Assembly: GCA_001939145.1 (NCBI GenBank)
Contig: LSRX01000464.1
Coordinates: 256,001-320,000 of the forward strand
Direction: 5' to 3'
Length of the DNA stretch: 64,000 nt
DNA from: Symbiodinium microadriaticum
Taxonomy: Eukaryota > Sar > Dinophyceae > Suessiales > Symbiodiniaceae
Each line of letters opens with the position of its first letter. Within the stretch, counting starts at the first letter, position 1. Both the position numbers and the translations under genes were made by a program. The notes beneath the pieces are model-generated. The model ran no database searches. It worked only from the letters and a program-made list of their open reading frames with translations, and was not told the origin of the DNA. This document shows, one piece after another, positions 44,356-52,401 of this stretch.

Positions 44356-44870
44356 AGCTCCCGATATTCAGTTCCGCAAATGTGGAAAAGTGTTAATGCT
44401 CTGAGTTAAGTAACAGCTGATTCTGAGGTACAGCCAATAGGTGACCTACAGCCTAAGCTCTTGGAGAATGGGTGCTCTTGCAATGTGCAGCCGTTGCTGC
44501 TTCAGAGTTCAGCTCGGAAAAATGGCCAGTTCGAGCCATATGTTGCCTCATCTGACCAGGTAAGGCAGGCTTGCAGAAACGCATGCTAACTGGACAGGCA
44601 ACCCGCAACACTTGCCAGACAGTGGGCGCCAGCGATGAGCTTGTCCCAGCGGCCGCGTTGTGCTTCAGGTGTGGTCCAGCCTGAGCTCAGAACACTTGCG
44701 GCGCTTCCGACTGATCAGGAGTTTGAACAGCTAGTTTTACTGTGCAGCGCTCCGAGCTATGTTTCTGAGGGCACAGGCTCTGCAGGGGTCTTCGGCTAAA
44801 CTACCTATTTGCCCCAGGGGCCCGCTGTGCAGGGTGGCGGGCAAAGCCCCCGAGCGCAGGAAACATCTGC
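44356..44870. other. Spacer between glycosyltransferase and oxygenase-like ORFs
   Basis: No coding signature on either strand. Contains the mini-hairpin at 44839-44852 and the short inverted repeat GCCCC-A-GGGGC near 44812. Confidence 0.5.
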
Positions 44871-45854
44871 TCATGCCGGGGGACTGGTGGGCATCTTGCC
44901 CTCAGAACCCTCCTTGTCCTCCTGGCGTAGTGAGTAACCTAAAGAGCGAAGGACATTGCGTGTTCCCTGCGGAAGCCTATCTGCGCCACGAATGTGAAAG
45001 GACCCTAGGATCAGTCGGCAGCCTGACCAGGGAAGAATCGAATGCCTCTTCTGTGCATCGAAAGACAAAAAGGGGAGAGTAATAGGGTAGATATAACCCC
45101 GGACTTTGCCCTGGTGATCTAAACATACGTCACCCTCTTCAGATTCCACAAAGAGCTGGCCACCGGAGAAGACCGACAGGGGGATCAAAACGTTCGGCAC
45201 GTCCTGGTGGTTTTGTGAGTCCGAGTGGAGTCCCATGGCGCGATTTCTGGCGAGGAACACCGTAGTGTGGCTGTGCACCCCACTCAAGGTGTAGAGCACA
45301 GCATTCAACAAGCGGCTGACCATGGGGTAGCGTCTCGTCTGCGCTCGCAGCCCAACCAAGGGGCCCTGTGAGTAGGCTCCAAAGAAGATGCTTTTGTAGT
45401 CCGACGGCTGGTCGATGCTGGGAGACGAGTGCCGCGAGTCTTGCATGGAGGGCAGACCATCCAGGAGCCGCCCGAAAATGGCAAACGGGGCCCACTGGGA
45501 GTGCAAGCAGCTCGTGGCTAATTGCTCGGTGGGGCAATGGGTGAAGGGGTTGTCTGTGAGGTCCATGGCAGAGGGTAGCAAGAGCTTGATGCCAGCCTCC
45601 TTGGGGTTGGAATAGAGCTGCAGTGCCGTGGCCACTGATTCTTGGCGCTGTTTGTCCAGAGAAGACAAGGGCTGGCCTGCAGACGACAAGCTGGGACGCG
45701 GAGCGTCCTTGCGTCTGCGCTTGATAGACCGAGTCTCCGCGTCAGAATCTGTGGGCAGAGCCGCCGATGCAGGATGATCCAGATCAATGACTTCATGACC
45801 AGAGGGGGCCGACCGAAATCGCCACATGACGCTCTTATTGCTAATACGTACCAT
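44871..45854 (-). CDS. 2-oxoglutarate/Fe(II) oxygenase-like protein
   Basis: A 327-codon intronless frame. Residues 208-232 read GLHSDSQN, then NVLIPLSVFSGGQLFVES. Later FDAQKRHSILPWSGCRLILG gives the distal His (~271) and Arg (~280). This yields the H-x-D...H...R arrangement of the double-stranded beta-helix oxygenases, with His210 and Asp212 as putative iron ligands. The first ~160 residues are Ser/Arg-rich and unrecognised, with a possible nuclear-type basic cluster (KRRRKD at 45-50). Domains of this type are often found in dinoflagellate retroelement-like ORFs, as far as I know. It sits in the same orientation as the kinase-like and glycosyltransferase ORFs. Substrate unknown; it may be inactive. 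Confidence 0.55.
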   Translation of the reverse strand: MVRISNKSVMWRFRSAPSGHEVIDLDHPASAALPTDSDAETRSIKRRRKDAPRPSLSSAGQPLSSLDKQRQESVATALQLYSNPKEAGIKLLLPSAMDLTDNPFTHCPTEQLATSCLHSQWAPFAIFGRLLDGLPSMQDSRHSSPSIDQPSDYKSIFFGAYSQGPLVGLRAQTRRYPMVSRLLNAVLYTLSGVHSHTTVFLARNRAMGLHSDSQNHQDVPNVLIPLSVFSGGQLFVESEEGDVCLDHQGKVRGYIYPITLPFLSFDAQKRHSILPWSGCRLILGSFHIRGADRLPQGTRNVLRSLGYSLRQEDKEGSEGKMPTSPPA

Positions 45855-46039
45855 ATACTCGAGAAAAGCTGCGGAACTTATAGCTGAAGACAGCGAAAAT
45901 TGCAGTCCACAAGAGCAAGCTTGGGCCTGTTTGTGTCACTCAGCGTGATTAATCGGCATGGATGCGAAAACGCCACAAAACAGCCTGGAGCCCAGGCACT
46001 GGAAAACAGATAATAAAAGGCTTCAGTGATGCTTGGGCC

Positions 46040-46669
46040 TCAGTCGTCGCACTCCATATGGACGTCGGCTGCAGGCGTAGCCGCCGGGGCCGTGGATGAA
46101 GGCTGGTTGCGAGCCACTTCCATAAGCTCCTCAGATGCCTCAAGCAAGATCTCCGAGGTGACCTTGAGGGACTGCGCCAGGGAGTGGTGCGTCATCGATG
46201 GACGCTCTTGTCCCAGATCTTGTGCGAGGCTGATAGCCGCGCTTAGGCTGACAGCTGCTGTGTGAATGGCGCCTTGCACCGGAGTCGAGCGTAGATCTCG
46301 CTGTCCTGCTTGCACTGAGTCTGAGAGAGCCCGAGTACCCACTTCATGGAGATCGGAAACAGAGGCAGCCTGGCCAGCTCCCCAGATGCCTGGAAGTCTG
46401 TCTGCTGTGATGGCAGTCGGTGCCGCCGTGGCGGACTGCATGGTTAGGTGGGCAAGGCCCCCGTTACCAGGTTGTACAGCAGTCAAAGACTCCGCTGGGG
46501 TGGGGGGGCAGGGGGAGGTGGAGGCGGGTTGGCCGGGACGAGGTAGCCATCTTGATTGGAGTAGGCTTGCCAGGGGAAGATCTCCTGGTATATGGTGCGA
46601 GCAAAGCGCCCGCAGGTTCGCAACTGGCATTTCAGGAAGAATCTTGCCGAGATAGCGGAGTTCTCCCAA
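46040..46669 (-). CDS. C-terminal tail of the kinase-like ORF, Ala/Ser-rich, unknown
   Basis: A 209-codon frame beginning GELRYLGKILPEMPVANLRA and ending in a helical stretch (LKVTSEILLEASEELMEVAR), then PSSTAPAATPAADVHMECDD. It overlaps a second minus frame (46483-46911) that carries HTIHASLWRANGEIKQDTAT and a globular stretch to FARTIYQEIFPWQAYSNQDG. The coding sequence most likely passes from the kinase frame into the 46911 frame and then into this one, through two frameshifts near 46900 and 46560. Mini-hairpin at 46450-46463. Confidence 0.4.
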   Translation of the reverse strand: MGELRYLGKILPEMPVANLRALCSHHIPGDLPLASLLQSRWLPRPGQPASTSPCPPTPAESLTAVQPGNGGLAHLTMQSATAAPTAITADRLPGIWGAGQAASVSDLHEVGTRALSDSVQAGQRDLRSTPVQGAIHTAAVSLSAAISLAQDLGQERPSMTHHSLAQSLKVTSEILLEASEELMEVARNQPSSTAPAATPAADVHMECDD

Positions 46670-47682
46670 CTGCCAGTTCCCTGCATCCCGTCATTGGCAA
46701 CGCCCTCCGGCACCAGGGTACCATTGAAGTTTCCGAACTTAGAGTCCGGCGAAGTAAAAGTAGCCGTGTCCTGCTTGATCTCCCCGTTCGCCCTCCAGAG
46801 CGAGGCATGTATAGTGTGATCGAGGGGGAGACCGCAGAGTCCTTCCAGGAGCCTGGGGGGAAGGGCGATGTTGGGCTGGGCGGCCGGGGCCATTGGTCTC
46901 TCTCCAACCAAATGCGAAGCTCCTTGTCGAGGTGCGAGGGCAAGGAGGTGTCCTTGTCCGAGTGTCTTCTTTTGGACGGCTCCGGGCCGATGTAGAGCTG
47001 CTTGAGAATGGTGCGTGCCAGGCGGTAGTAGTCGCCGTGGGCTGTCCGCACCGGAAGGTGAAGCGGGTAGACAGAGTCTCCGGTGCAGCCTGAGTAGTCA
47101 ATGAGGACGAAACAGGGTGGCTCCGCACGGAGCATTAGATTGTCCGCATGGACGTCAGCGTGCACGATGTGAGAGCGGTGCAGCATCTCCAGTGCGGCAC
47201 TGATGTCGTATTTGAGCCTGATGACCTCTGTAGTCCGCAGAGCACCGCGGGGGATTGGCCATAGCCTGGGCATCAAAGAACTGCGGCCACTTGTAGCAAA
47301 GACGGTGGTGATGACTGAAAGGGCTGGCACTCTCCTCAACCTAGAGAGTTCTCGCTGCCATTCAACTTCGTCTTGTTGGCGTACTGTGCGTATCACGAAG
47401 CGCGGGTTGGATTGACAGGCATGCACCTCAGCTGAATTGCCCTTGCCAATGGCCTGGCCTGCTGTGTTTCCTGACATTAGCGCTCGTAGCACGTCTGCCG
47501 GCGGAGTCTGCATGCAATGGAGCTGGGGTAGGCATACTGGGGTCATCGAGCAGCGCCATGGCGTCCAACACGGTCCGAGCTTCCTGGGCCAGTTCCATAA
47601 CCGTCCAGGCGGACATGGCTGCTACACTCTTGCGGACTGGCCTGGTGAAAAATAGCTGGCAGACTGGTGACCTGAAGTGCAA
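46560..47682 (-). CDS. Protein-kinase-like ORF, probably degraded or atypical
   Basis: The main frame is 47546 to 46632. Numbered from its Met, GQAIGKGNSAEVHA (30-43) is the glycine loop, and FVIRTV has Arg at 53 where the VAIK Lys should be. WQRELSRL gives the helix-C Glu, HIVHADVHADN (126-136) the catalytic loop with Asp and Asn, and FVLIDYSG (146-153) replaces DFG by DYS. The HAD...N form is like small-kinase and RIO/Kdo-type loops. The upstream frame (47682 to ~47500) supplies MSAWTVMELAQEARTVLDAM and LLDDPSMPTPAPLH and is shifted by one base. Downstream the frame shifts again near 46900. It may be a pseudokinase. I know no target. Confidence 0.5.
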
Positions 47683-47834
47683 GACTATGGCGGCCTAGGG
47701 CTGCATCCGTCGACTTTCTCCAATGCTGCTTGCTGTGGTCAGTGTGAGTAAGCGCGCACTAACTTTCGAAGAAAAGCCATGGCCAGAGGCCCCGAATTGG
47801 CGCGACAGGGTCACAGAGTGCACCCTGCTCAGTC

Positions 47835-48197
47835 CTAGGTGTCCTTCTTCTTCCAGACGAGCTCGATCTTGTTGAACTTTGTGCGGGGTTTCGTCGCCGG
47901 CATAGTCGTCTTGAGCTGCTTGGGAGGGGAGCCTTCAGTGCGTGTTGTTTTCGGCTTCGGGGGCGTAGGAGGGCGAGCACGCCCTGACGCGAGAAGAGCA
48001 CCTTGCTGGACTTTATCATGCGCTGTGCCTGAGTCGTCGTCTTGAGAACAGGAAGACGAGCCGTGGCCTCGTGCGCAAGCATTCTGCCAGAGCTGCGCGT
48101 AGTACTCTAGGCTGTGTGGGAGCGAAGGCATGGCAAGACCTCTCTGATTGGATCCTAAATGACAGGCTGTTAGCTGTAGAGCCAAGAGAAAGAACAT
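47835..48197 (-). CDS. Short basic ORF, unknown
   Basis: A 120-codon frame with MPSLPHSLEYYAQLWQNACA and a basic, proline-rich C-terminus (RPPTPPKPKTTRTEG, TKFNKIELVWKKKD). It is the most coding-like of the frames here and shares strand with its neighbours, but it has no known domain. Confidence 0.3.
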   Translation of the reverse strand: MFFLLALQLTACHLGSNQRGLAMPSLPHSLEYYAQLWQNACARGHGSSSCSQDDDSGTAHDKVQQGALLASGRARPPTPPKPKTTRTEGSPPKQLKTTMPATKPRTKFNKIELVWKKKDT

Positions 48198-48355
48198 TCC
48201 AATGTTGCAGGCTCAGTGGCATGGAGAAAGCCGAGTCTTTTCAAGGAAAGACAGGCAGGAACTGTGTATGCAAGAATCCTACCACGTAGTCCTGTACAGA
48301 TGGGCACTGCCCCCGGAGGAAGCTAAGTGGCCAAAGGCCCCGCCTATGCTAGGAA

Positions 48356-49117
48356 TCAGCGATCAGAGGGTCTGCCACGCGCCTTGCGGACCAAAGCTCC
48401 AGGGGCTCGCTTGCCGAGACGCTCACCCTCACACCCGTCAAGAAGGCTTGAGATGAGCTCGGACTGTCTTGCCAAAACCGTATTCAGGACCGGGCGAAAG
48501 TCCAGGATGACATGCTCTTTCTTAGCACTCAAGCGGGCAGAACAGTAGGAAACCATATGCACCAGGCTTTCATGCGGATCAGGGCCAAGCTCCTTGACCA
48601 CCTTTTGCAGGTGCCGAATGTCAGCGGTGCTGAAGTTCTTCGGGGGATCCTCAATCTTGGCGAGCTCCTTTAAGAGAGCGGCAGCTGTGTAGTGAGCGCA
48701 CGACCCCCAGGGGTGGGCTGTGCCGGCTTTGTGTTCAGCTTGCCATTCCCTCACCGCCTTCATGAGGCTGCGAGCCATGGGTGCATCTTCAGGAAACTTA
48801 AAGACGATGGAGACCTGGTGTTGCAGCAACGCTAATTGTTCTTCATGAAGCAGGAAGCCCTGGGTGAGTTCTTCAGGACTCAGAGCAGTGATTCTGCGAC
48901 CCGGGGCCGCCCGAGGCGCCGATTGGCGATCCCCGCTGCCACCGCTGTCTCGGCCCAAGGCCCCGCGCTCTTTGGGAAGCCGCAACTGTGGCCTGTCCGT
49001 CATGTCTGCGTCTTCCGGTAGAGGTGAGCGTCCGCCGCGAGGGCATTTGGCATCCGGGCTATTAAGACCTTTAGTCATGCTGTCTTGAACCAAAATTGCT
49101 GTCGTAGGCCTGCACAC
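48356..49117 (-). CDS. Unknown intronless ORF just downstream of the LINE
   Basis: A 253-codon frame with charged N-terminal third (ADMTDRPQLRLPKERGALGR), then a globular stretch LSPEELTQGFLLHEEQLALL and SLMKAVREWQAEHKAGTAHP, then SLVHMVSYCSARLSAKKEHV and a basic C-terminus. I recall similar short ORFs beside dinoflagellate retroelements, but cannot name a family. It starts about 150 bp after the LINE stop and could be the first ORF of another element. Mini-hairpin at 48952 is inside; those at 48302 and 48329 lie just after the stop. Confidence 0.45.
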   Translation of the reverse strand: MCRPTTAILVQDSMTKGLNSPDAKCPRGGRSPLPEDADMTDRPQLRLPKERGALGRDSGGSGDRQSAPRAAPGRRITALSPEELTQGFLLHEEQLALLQHQVSIVFKFPEDAPMARSLMKAVREWQAEHKAGTAHPWGSCAHYTAAALLKELAKIEDPPKNFSTADIRHLQKVVKELGPDPHESLVHMVSYCSARLSAKKEHVILDFRPVLNTVLARQSELISSLLDGCEGERLGKRAPGALVRKARGRPSDR

Positions 49118-49183
49118 GCTTATAACGTGTTTGGCCTTGACGTGGGGGGGCCATCACCACTTATAGTGGGGTCCGGCCTTCCC

Positions 49184-49203
49184 ACGCACGGGCACCCGTG
49201 CGT
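49184..49203. repeat. Perfect 9-bp hairpin near the LINE 3' end
   Basis: ACGCACGGG-CA-CCCGTGCGT: nine base pairs with a 2-base spacer. It lies about 65 bp after the stop of the USP-like ORF, in the only AT-rich, non-coding gap of the block. A smaller pair, CCACT/AGTGG, follows at 49158-49170. It could be the 3' structure recognised by the element's reverse transcriptase. Confidence 0.7.
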
Positions 49204-49266
49204 TGTTTAATTAAATGCAATTACTAATTACAAAGAGGCCGGGCCAGCACCTACATAGTTGTAGGT

Positions 49267-49914
49267 TCACTGTCTGACTAGAAAGAGCAAAAACGATCCT
49301 TCCCTGACGCGTTTGGCATCCGAGGCCGAGGCCGGGGACGGGCGTACCGCATCATCTCCTGTCATGAAAGTGTCGTGGGGCTGACTGAACCAAAAGGATC
49401 TGTAGTGACCTGAAGTGACCTCAGCACCGATGTGGAAAACGCCGGCTCTCACCTTGTACCTGTACCAGGTCCGGGCTTGACCCTCTTCCCATACGGGAAT
49501 GTTAACCTCAGAGAGGGAAACTGCTGTGTGGAGTTTGTGTCCAGCTGACCATCTTCCCAAAACGACCGCTAACAAGGGAGGGGCCCAGAGGAGCCCTCTT
49601 TGAAAGCTGTTTTCGCTCCATGCTCCAACAAGCTGTGTGAGAGAGGTATGATCTGGGGACTGGGGAAGCAATAGCGGAGATTCGCCTATGTCTGCGGCCT
49701 CTACTTGTCCATCTGTGCGTCCCTGCCACTGCACTGCCTGTAAGTCTCCGACGCCTTGGAAAGACAGGGCAGTGTAGAACTCTGAGGCGTCTTGCTGTCT
49801 GCCATCGAACCTCCATCGAGGGAGAAGACTGCGTAGCTGAAAGAGACCAGTGGGGTTCAGGGGGCGTGCATCAGAAAGGTGAGATGCGCAGAGGTTAAGG
49901 AGGGACAAACGCAA
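49267..49914 (-). CDS. USP-like peptidase, C-terminal part with His box (LINE)
   Basis: Reads LSLLNLCASHLSDARPLNP, then RRQQ-type motif FDGRQQDASEFYTAL (the QQDAxEF box of ubiquitin-specific proteases). It ends with RAGVFHIGAEVTSGHYRSFW, the His box (GHY) of family C19. It is one frame away from the Cys-box segment: the upstream frame stops at FAFVPP, while this frame overlaps it from LRLSLL. A single frameshift near 49905 would fuse them. If joined, Cys and His would both be present. No prediction of activity is possible. Confidence 0.65.
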   Translation of the reverse strand: MRLSLLNLCASHLSDARPLNPTGLFQLRSLLPRWRFDGRQQDASEFYTALSFQGVGDLQAVQWQGRTDGQVEAADIGESPLLLPQSPDHTSLTQLVGAWSENSFQRGLLWAPPLLAVVLGRWSAGHKLHTAVSLSEVNIPVWEEGQARTWYRYKVRAGVFHIGAEVTSGHYRSFWFSQPHDTFMTGDDAVRPSPASASDAKRVREGSFLLFLVRQ

Positions 49915-50503
49915 AGTGGCCCGTGTTTAGGGCTGCCAAGGCTTGCAGTGTTGAGTTTACATAGCACGAGTTTCCTGAATTCAGCATGGTACGCACTGCT
50001 TGACTTATCTGACCTGCAGGAGCTGCGCCTTCCGCCTGAGGAGCCTGGGGCAGCACCGGCTGAGCCAGCGTTGCCGGTTGAGAGGCCGGCGTAGCAGACC
50101 GTGTTTGCGGATGGAAAAAGTCTTTTAAGGACCGAGTCCCCGCGGTTGAAGGCTGTGCCGGACCAGGTCCCCGAGTCGTAGAGGGGGGGTGTGTCCGTAG
50201 CCAGCACAAGCAGACCTGAAAGAGAACGACACATTGCTGCGGGTGCTTCTTTTTATCAAACACCGGTCGCCTGCAGAAAGGGCAGGACTGGCCTTTGATG
50301 GTTTGAACTGAGTGACCGGCGCATAGCGGACCTGCGGCCTCACCAGTCTCTTTCCAGACCTGCGGATGTGCCTGCCGTATGTGTGACTTGACCTTGGTGT
50401 GATCAGGTGTCCAGAAGCCGCAGACTACGCAGCGGTGCTGTAGAATCTGCGCCGAGGGCAGCGCAGCTTGCTTCGCGAGCTGCGATCGGGACGAGCCCTG
50501 CAC
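49895..50503 (-). CDS. Zinc fingers and USP Cys box (LINE)
   Basis: Begins QLAKQAALPSAQILQHRC, followed by VVCGFW and KSHIRQAH (C2H2-like) and SCPFCRRPVFDKKKH (second finger). It then reads RTMLNSGNSCYVNSTLQALA, the Cys box of ubiquitin-specific proteases (G-N-x-C-Y-x-N-x-x-L-Q). The frame is the same as the preceding zinc-finger ORF; only a TAG near 50525 separates them. Mini-hairpins at 50129 and 50160 fall in the linker. Confidence 0.65.
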   Translation of the reverse strand: MQGSSRSQLAKQAALPSAQILQHRCVVCGFWTPDHTKVKSHIRQAHPQVWKETGEAAGPLCAGHSVQTIKGQSCPFCRRPVFDKKKHPQQCVVLFQVCLCWLRTHPPSTTRGPGPAQPSTAGTRSLKDFFHPQTRSATPASQPATLAQPVLPQAPQAEGAAPAGQISQAVRTMLNSGNSCYVNSTLQALAALNTGHFAFVPP

Positions 50504-50524
50504 CTCTCGTCGGAGCTCTTGCAG

Positions 50525-51064
50525 CTAAAGCATTTCCGCACTGGAGTTGGACAAAGTCCCCGAGGAGGTGATGCTACGCAAAGCGTCCGGCGCCGGGCAG
50601 GCCCCAGACAAAAGATGGTCACGCAGTCCCTTCCACTGCTTGAAGGACCTGCCGCATGCAGCACAAACCGGCATGCCGTCCTTGGCATGAAGTTCTCGGT
50701 CAAAAAGAGGTGGAATGAAGCGTGATAGAGAATCCCTGTGCATCTTGGCTGTGTGCATGCGTAGTCCATGCTCGGTGTCAAAAGACGCTTGGCAGATGTG
50801 ACAGTTGTAAGCTGGCGTCTGGCTAGCCTGCGTGGGCACTGGGATTGCCTGGGCCTCTTGCAAAATTCTGTCCAGGTCTATGAGAATATGGGAGTGCAGG
50901 GTCACATCAGCGGCTGCTGCTTGGACTGATCCGGAGCGTTTGCGGAGCTTGGCAATACGGCCTTTCATGCGCCGGATTGTCTTTTCCACGGGGTCTTGTA
51001 ACTTATGTAACCGCAGGAGGTCGGAGGTGGTTACGTGCGTGATGTGAGCTGGCTGATTCAGCAC
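50525..51064 (-). CDS. LINE C-terminal region with C2H2 zinc finger
   Basis: Starts NQPAHITHVTTSDLLRLHKL and DPVEKTIRRMKGRIAKLRKR, typical of dinoflagellate LINE proteins after the polymerase. YNCHICQASF then LRMHTAKMH forms a C2H2 finger, and MPVCAACGRSFKQWKGLRDH followed by LLSGAC forms a C2HC finger. These probably bind nucleic acid. Coding upstream to 51285 continues in a frame without ATG (LTLRHRLAEAGKKIQ...). Mini-hairpin at 50549 lies near the stop. Confidence 0.7.
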   Translation of the reverse strand: MLNQPAHITHVTTSDLLRLHKLQDPVEKTIRRMKGRIAKLRKRSGSVQAAAADVTLHSHILIDLDRILQEAQAIPVPTQASQTPAYNCHICQASFDTEHGLRMHTAKMHRDSLSRFIPPLFDRELHAKDGMPVCAACGRSFKQWKGLRDHLLSGACPAPDALRSITSSGTLSNSSAEML

Positions 51065-51273
51065 TGAACGCAGCTTCTGAGCGTACCAGCCTCGAAGAAG
51101 ACGTGCTGATTCAGGAGAGAGACCAACCTCAGGCAGTCCTGTAAAAGCTGTGGCCCAGACTGTAGCAAACCAGACCCGTAGTCGCGCTGCAGGGCTGGCA
51201 ATCCGACGGTTGTAGATGTATTTGCGGACCTGCTGAATTTTCTTGCCTGCTTCAGCCAGTCTGTGACGGAGCG

Positions 51274-52401
51274 TCAGGAGATGCCGAGATACTTGATTGG
51301 TCCTTCAAGGCGGAAAGCTGGGTAAGCCTTGTTGGCGCCTATCCTCCAGTGTTTCTGGAGTACTCCTGAGGCATCTGGCAGCCAGCAAATGTGGCGTCTC
51401 ATCACAGACGGTGCCTCGGTTCCAGACAGACGCACCATGACTGAACATTTGGTCGAGTTGACTCGCAGGCGAAGACGCCCAACTGCAGCCAACAGAGCCT
51501 GGATCAAGTCATGCGCAAGCTGCAGGTCTCGGCGGGAGCGAATCGTTTTATGGACGGAGATGTCGTCAGCGTATCCGGTGAGGTGTTGCTGGACGGCCTC
51601 GAGCCCGAAGGTGTCGATGAGCATGTGAAGCAGGCGTCCTGTAAGGACGGAGAAAAGGGTGGGAGCCAGCTTGCATCCCTGTTTGATGCCGGTGGTCGTT
51701 TCGACCTCCGTGTAGCCACCTTGGGCATGAAGGCGGTATTTGGAGGAGTGGTGGAGGGCATGAACTAGAGAGACCAGGCTGGGCTCTACTGAAAGGGCCT
51801 GCAATTGGTCAAGTATGTCCTGACGCGAAACAGTGTCAAAGGCCTGAGACAAGTCAAGGGCAAAGGTTATGCCTCCGACAAGAGAAGGTGGACCAAGTCC
51901 CCGCTTTCTTTCTTCTCTACTTGGCTTCGCAGAGCGACCGATTTGCCTAACCTCTCGCAAATGTTGCACCACGCGGCTTTGTGCATCCGACAGACCTCGC
52001 CACGGGAGATATGCAAACTGAGGCAGCGGCTGCATGAAGGGGAGGACATGAGGTGCCAGCATTTCTCGCGAAGTACCTGCCAGGCCTTTTGCGTCAGGTC
52101 GGAGAATACCTAGGGGGCGAAGTTGGGTGGGCTTGTCAGCTGGTTTCCCCGGTTTGGGAATCAGGCACAAGTCCGCGCTGAGTAATCCGTCGTCTAAGTT
52201 TTCCTCGGAGGGCAGGGAGTTACAGTAGCTAACCAGGGCATCGGCGATGGGTTGAGCACATATCTTCCAGGACGCAGCAGGAGCTGCGCCTTTAGGCACA
52301 GCCTTTCCCGGCTTGATGGATGCTATGTGCTTGGCGAGGGAAGTCGCCTCCAGTGTAGTTGTCCTGCAGCCGAGGGTATTTTCCAAAAACGTCTGTCGCA
52401 T
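51274..52401 (-). CDS. Reverse transcriptase (LINE)
   Basis: A 375-codon frame. Motifs in order: LIPKPGKP and LRPLGIL (motifs 0-2), FALDLSQAFDTV (motif A, about residue 180-191), GIKQGCKLAPTLFS (motif B, 238-251), GYADDISV (motif C, 275-282) and LRLRVNSTKCSVM (motif D/E). All three catalytic aspartates are present. The frame overlaps the endonuclease ORF by 110 bp in another frame and stops at YLGIS, one base shift before the LINE C-terminal region. Mini-hairpin at 51890 is inside, between motifs 2 and A (RKRGLGPPSL). Confidence 0.9.
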   Translation of the reverse strand: MRQTFLENTLGCRTTTLEATSLAKHIASIKPGKAVPKGAAPAASWKICAQPIADALVSYCNSLPSEENLDDGLLSADLCLIPKPGKPADKPTQLRPLGILRPDAKGLAGTSREMLAPHVLPFMQPLPQFAYLPWRGLSDAQSRVVQHLREVRQIGRSAKPSREERKRGLGPPSLVGGITFALDLSQAFDTVSRQDILDQLQALSVEPSLVSLVHALHHSSKYRLHAQGGYTEVETTTGIKQGCKLAPTLFSVLTGRLLHMLIDTFGLEAVQQHLTGYADDISVHKTIRSRRDLQLAHDLIQALLAAVGRLRLRVNSTKCSVMVRLSGTEAPSVMRRHICWLPDASGVLQKHWRIGANKAYPAFRLEGPIKYLGIS

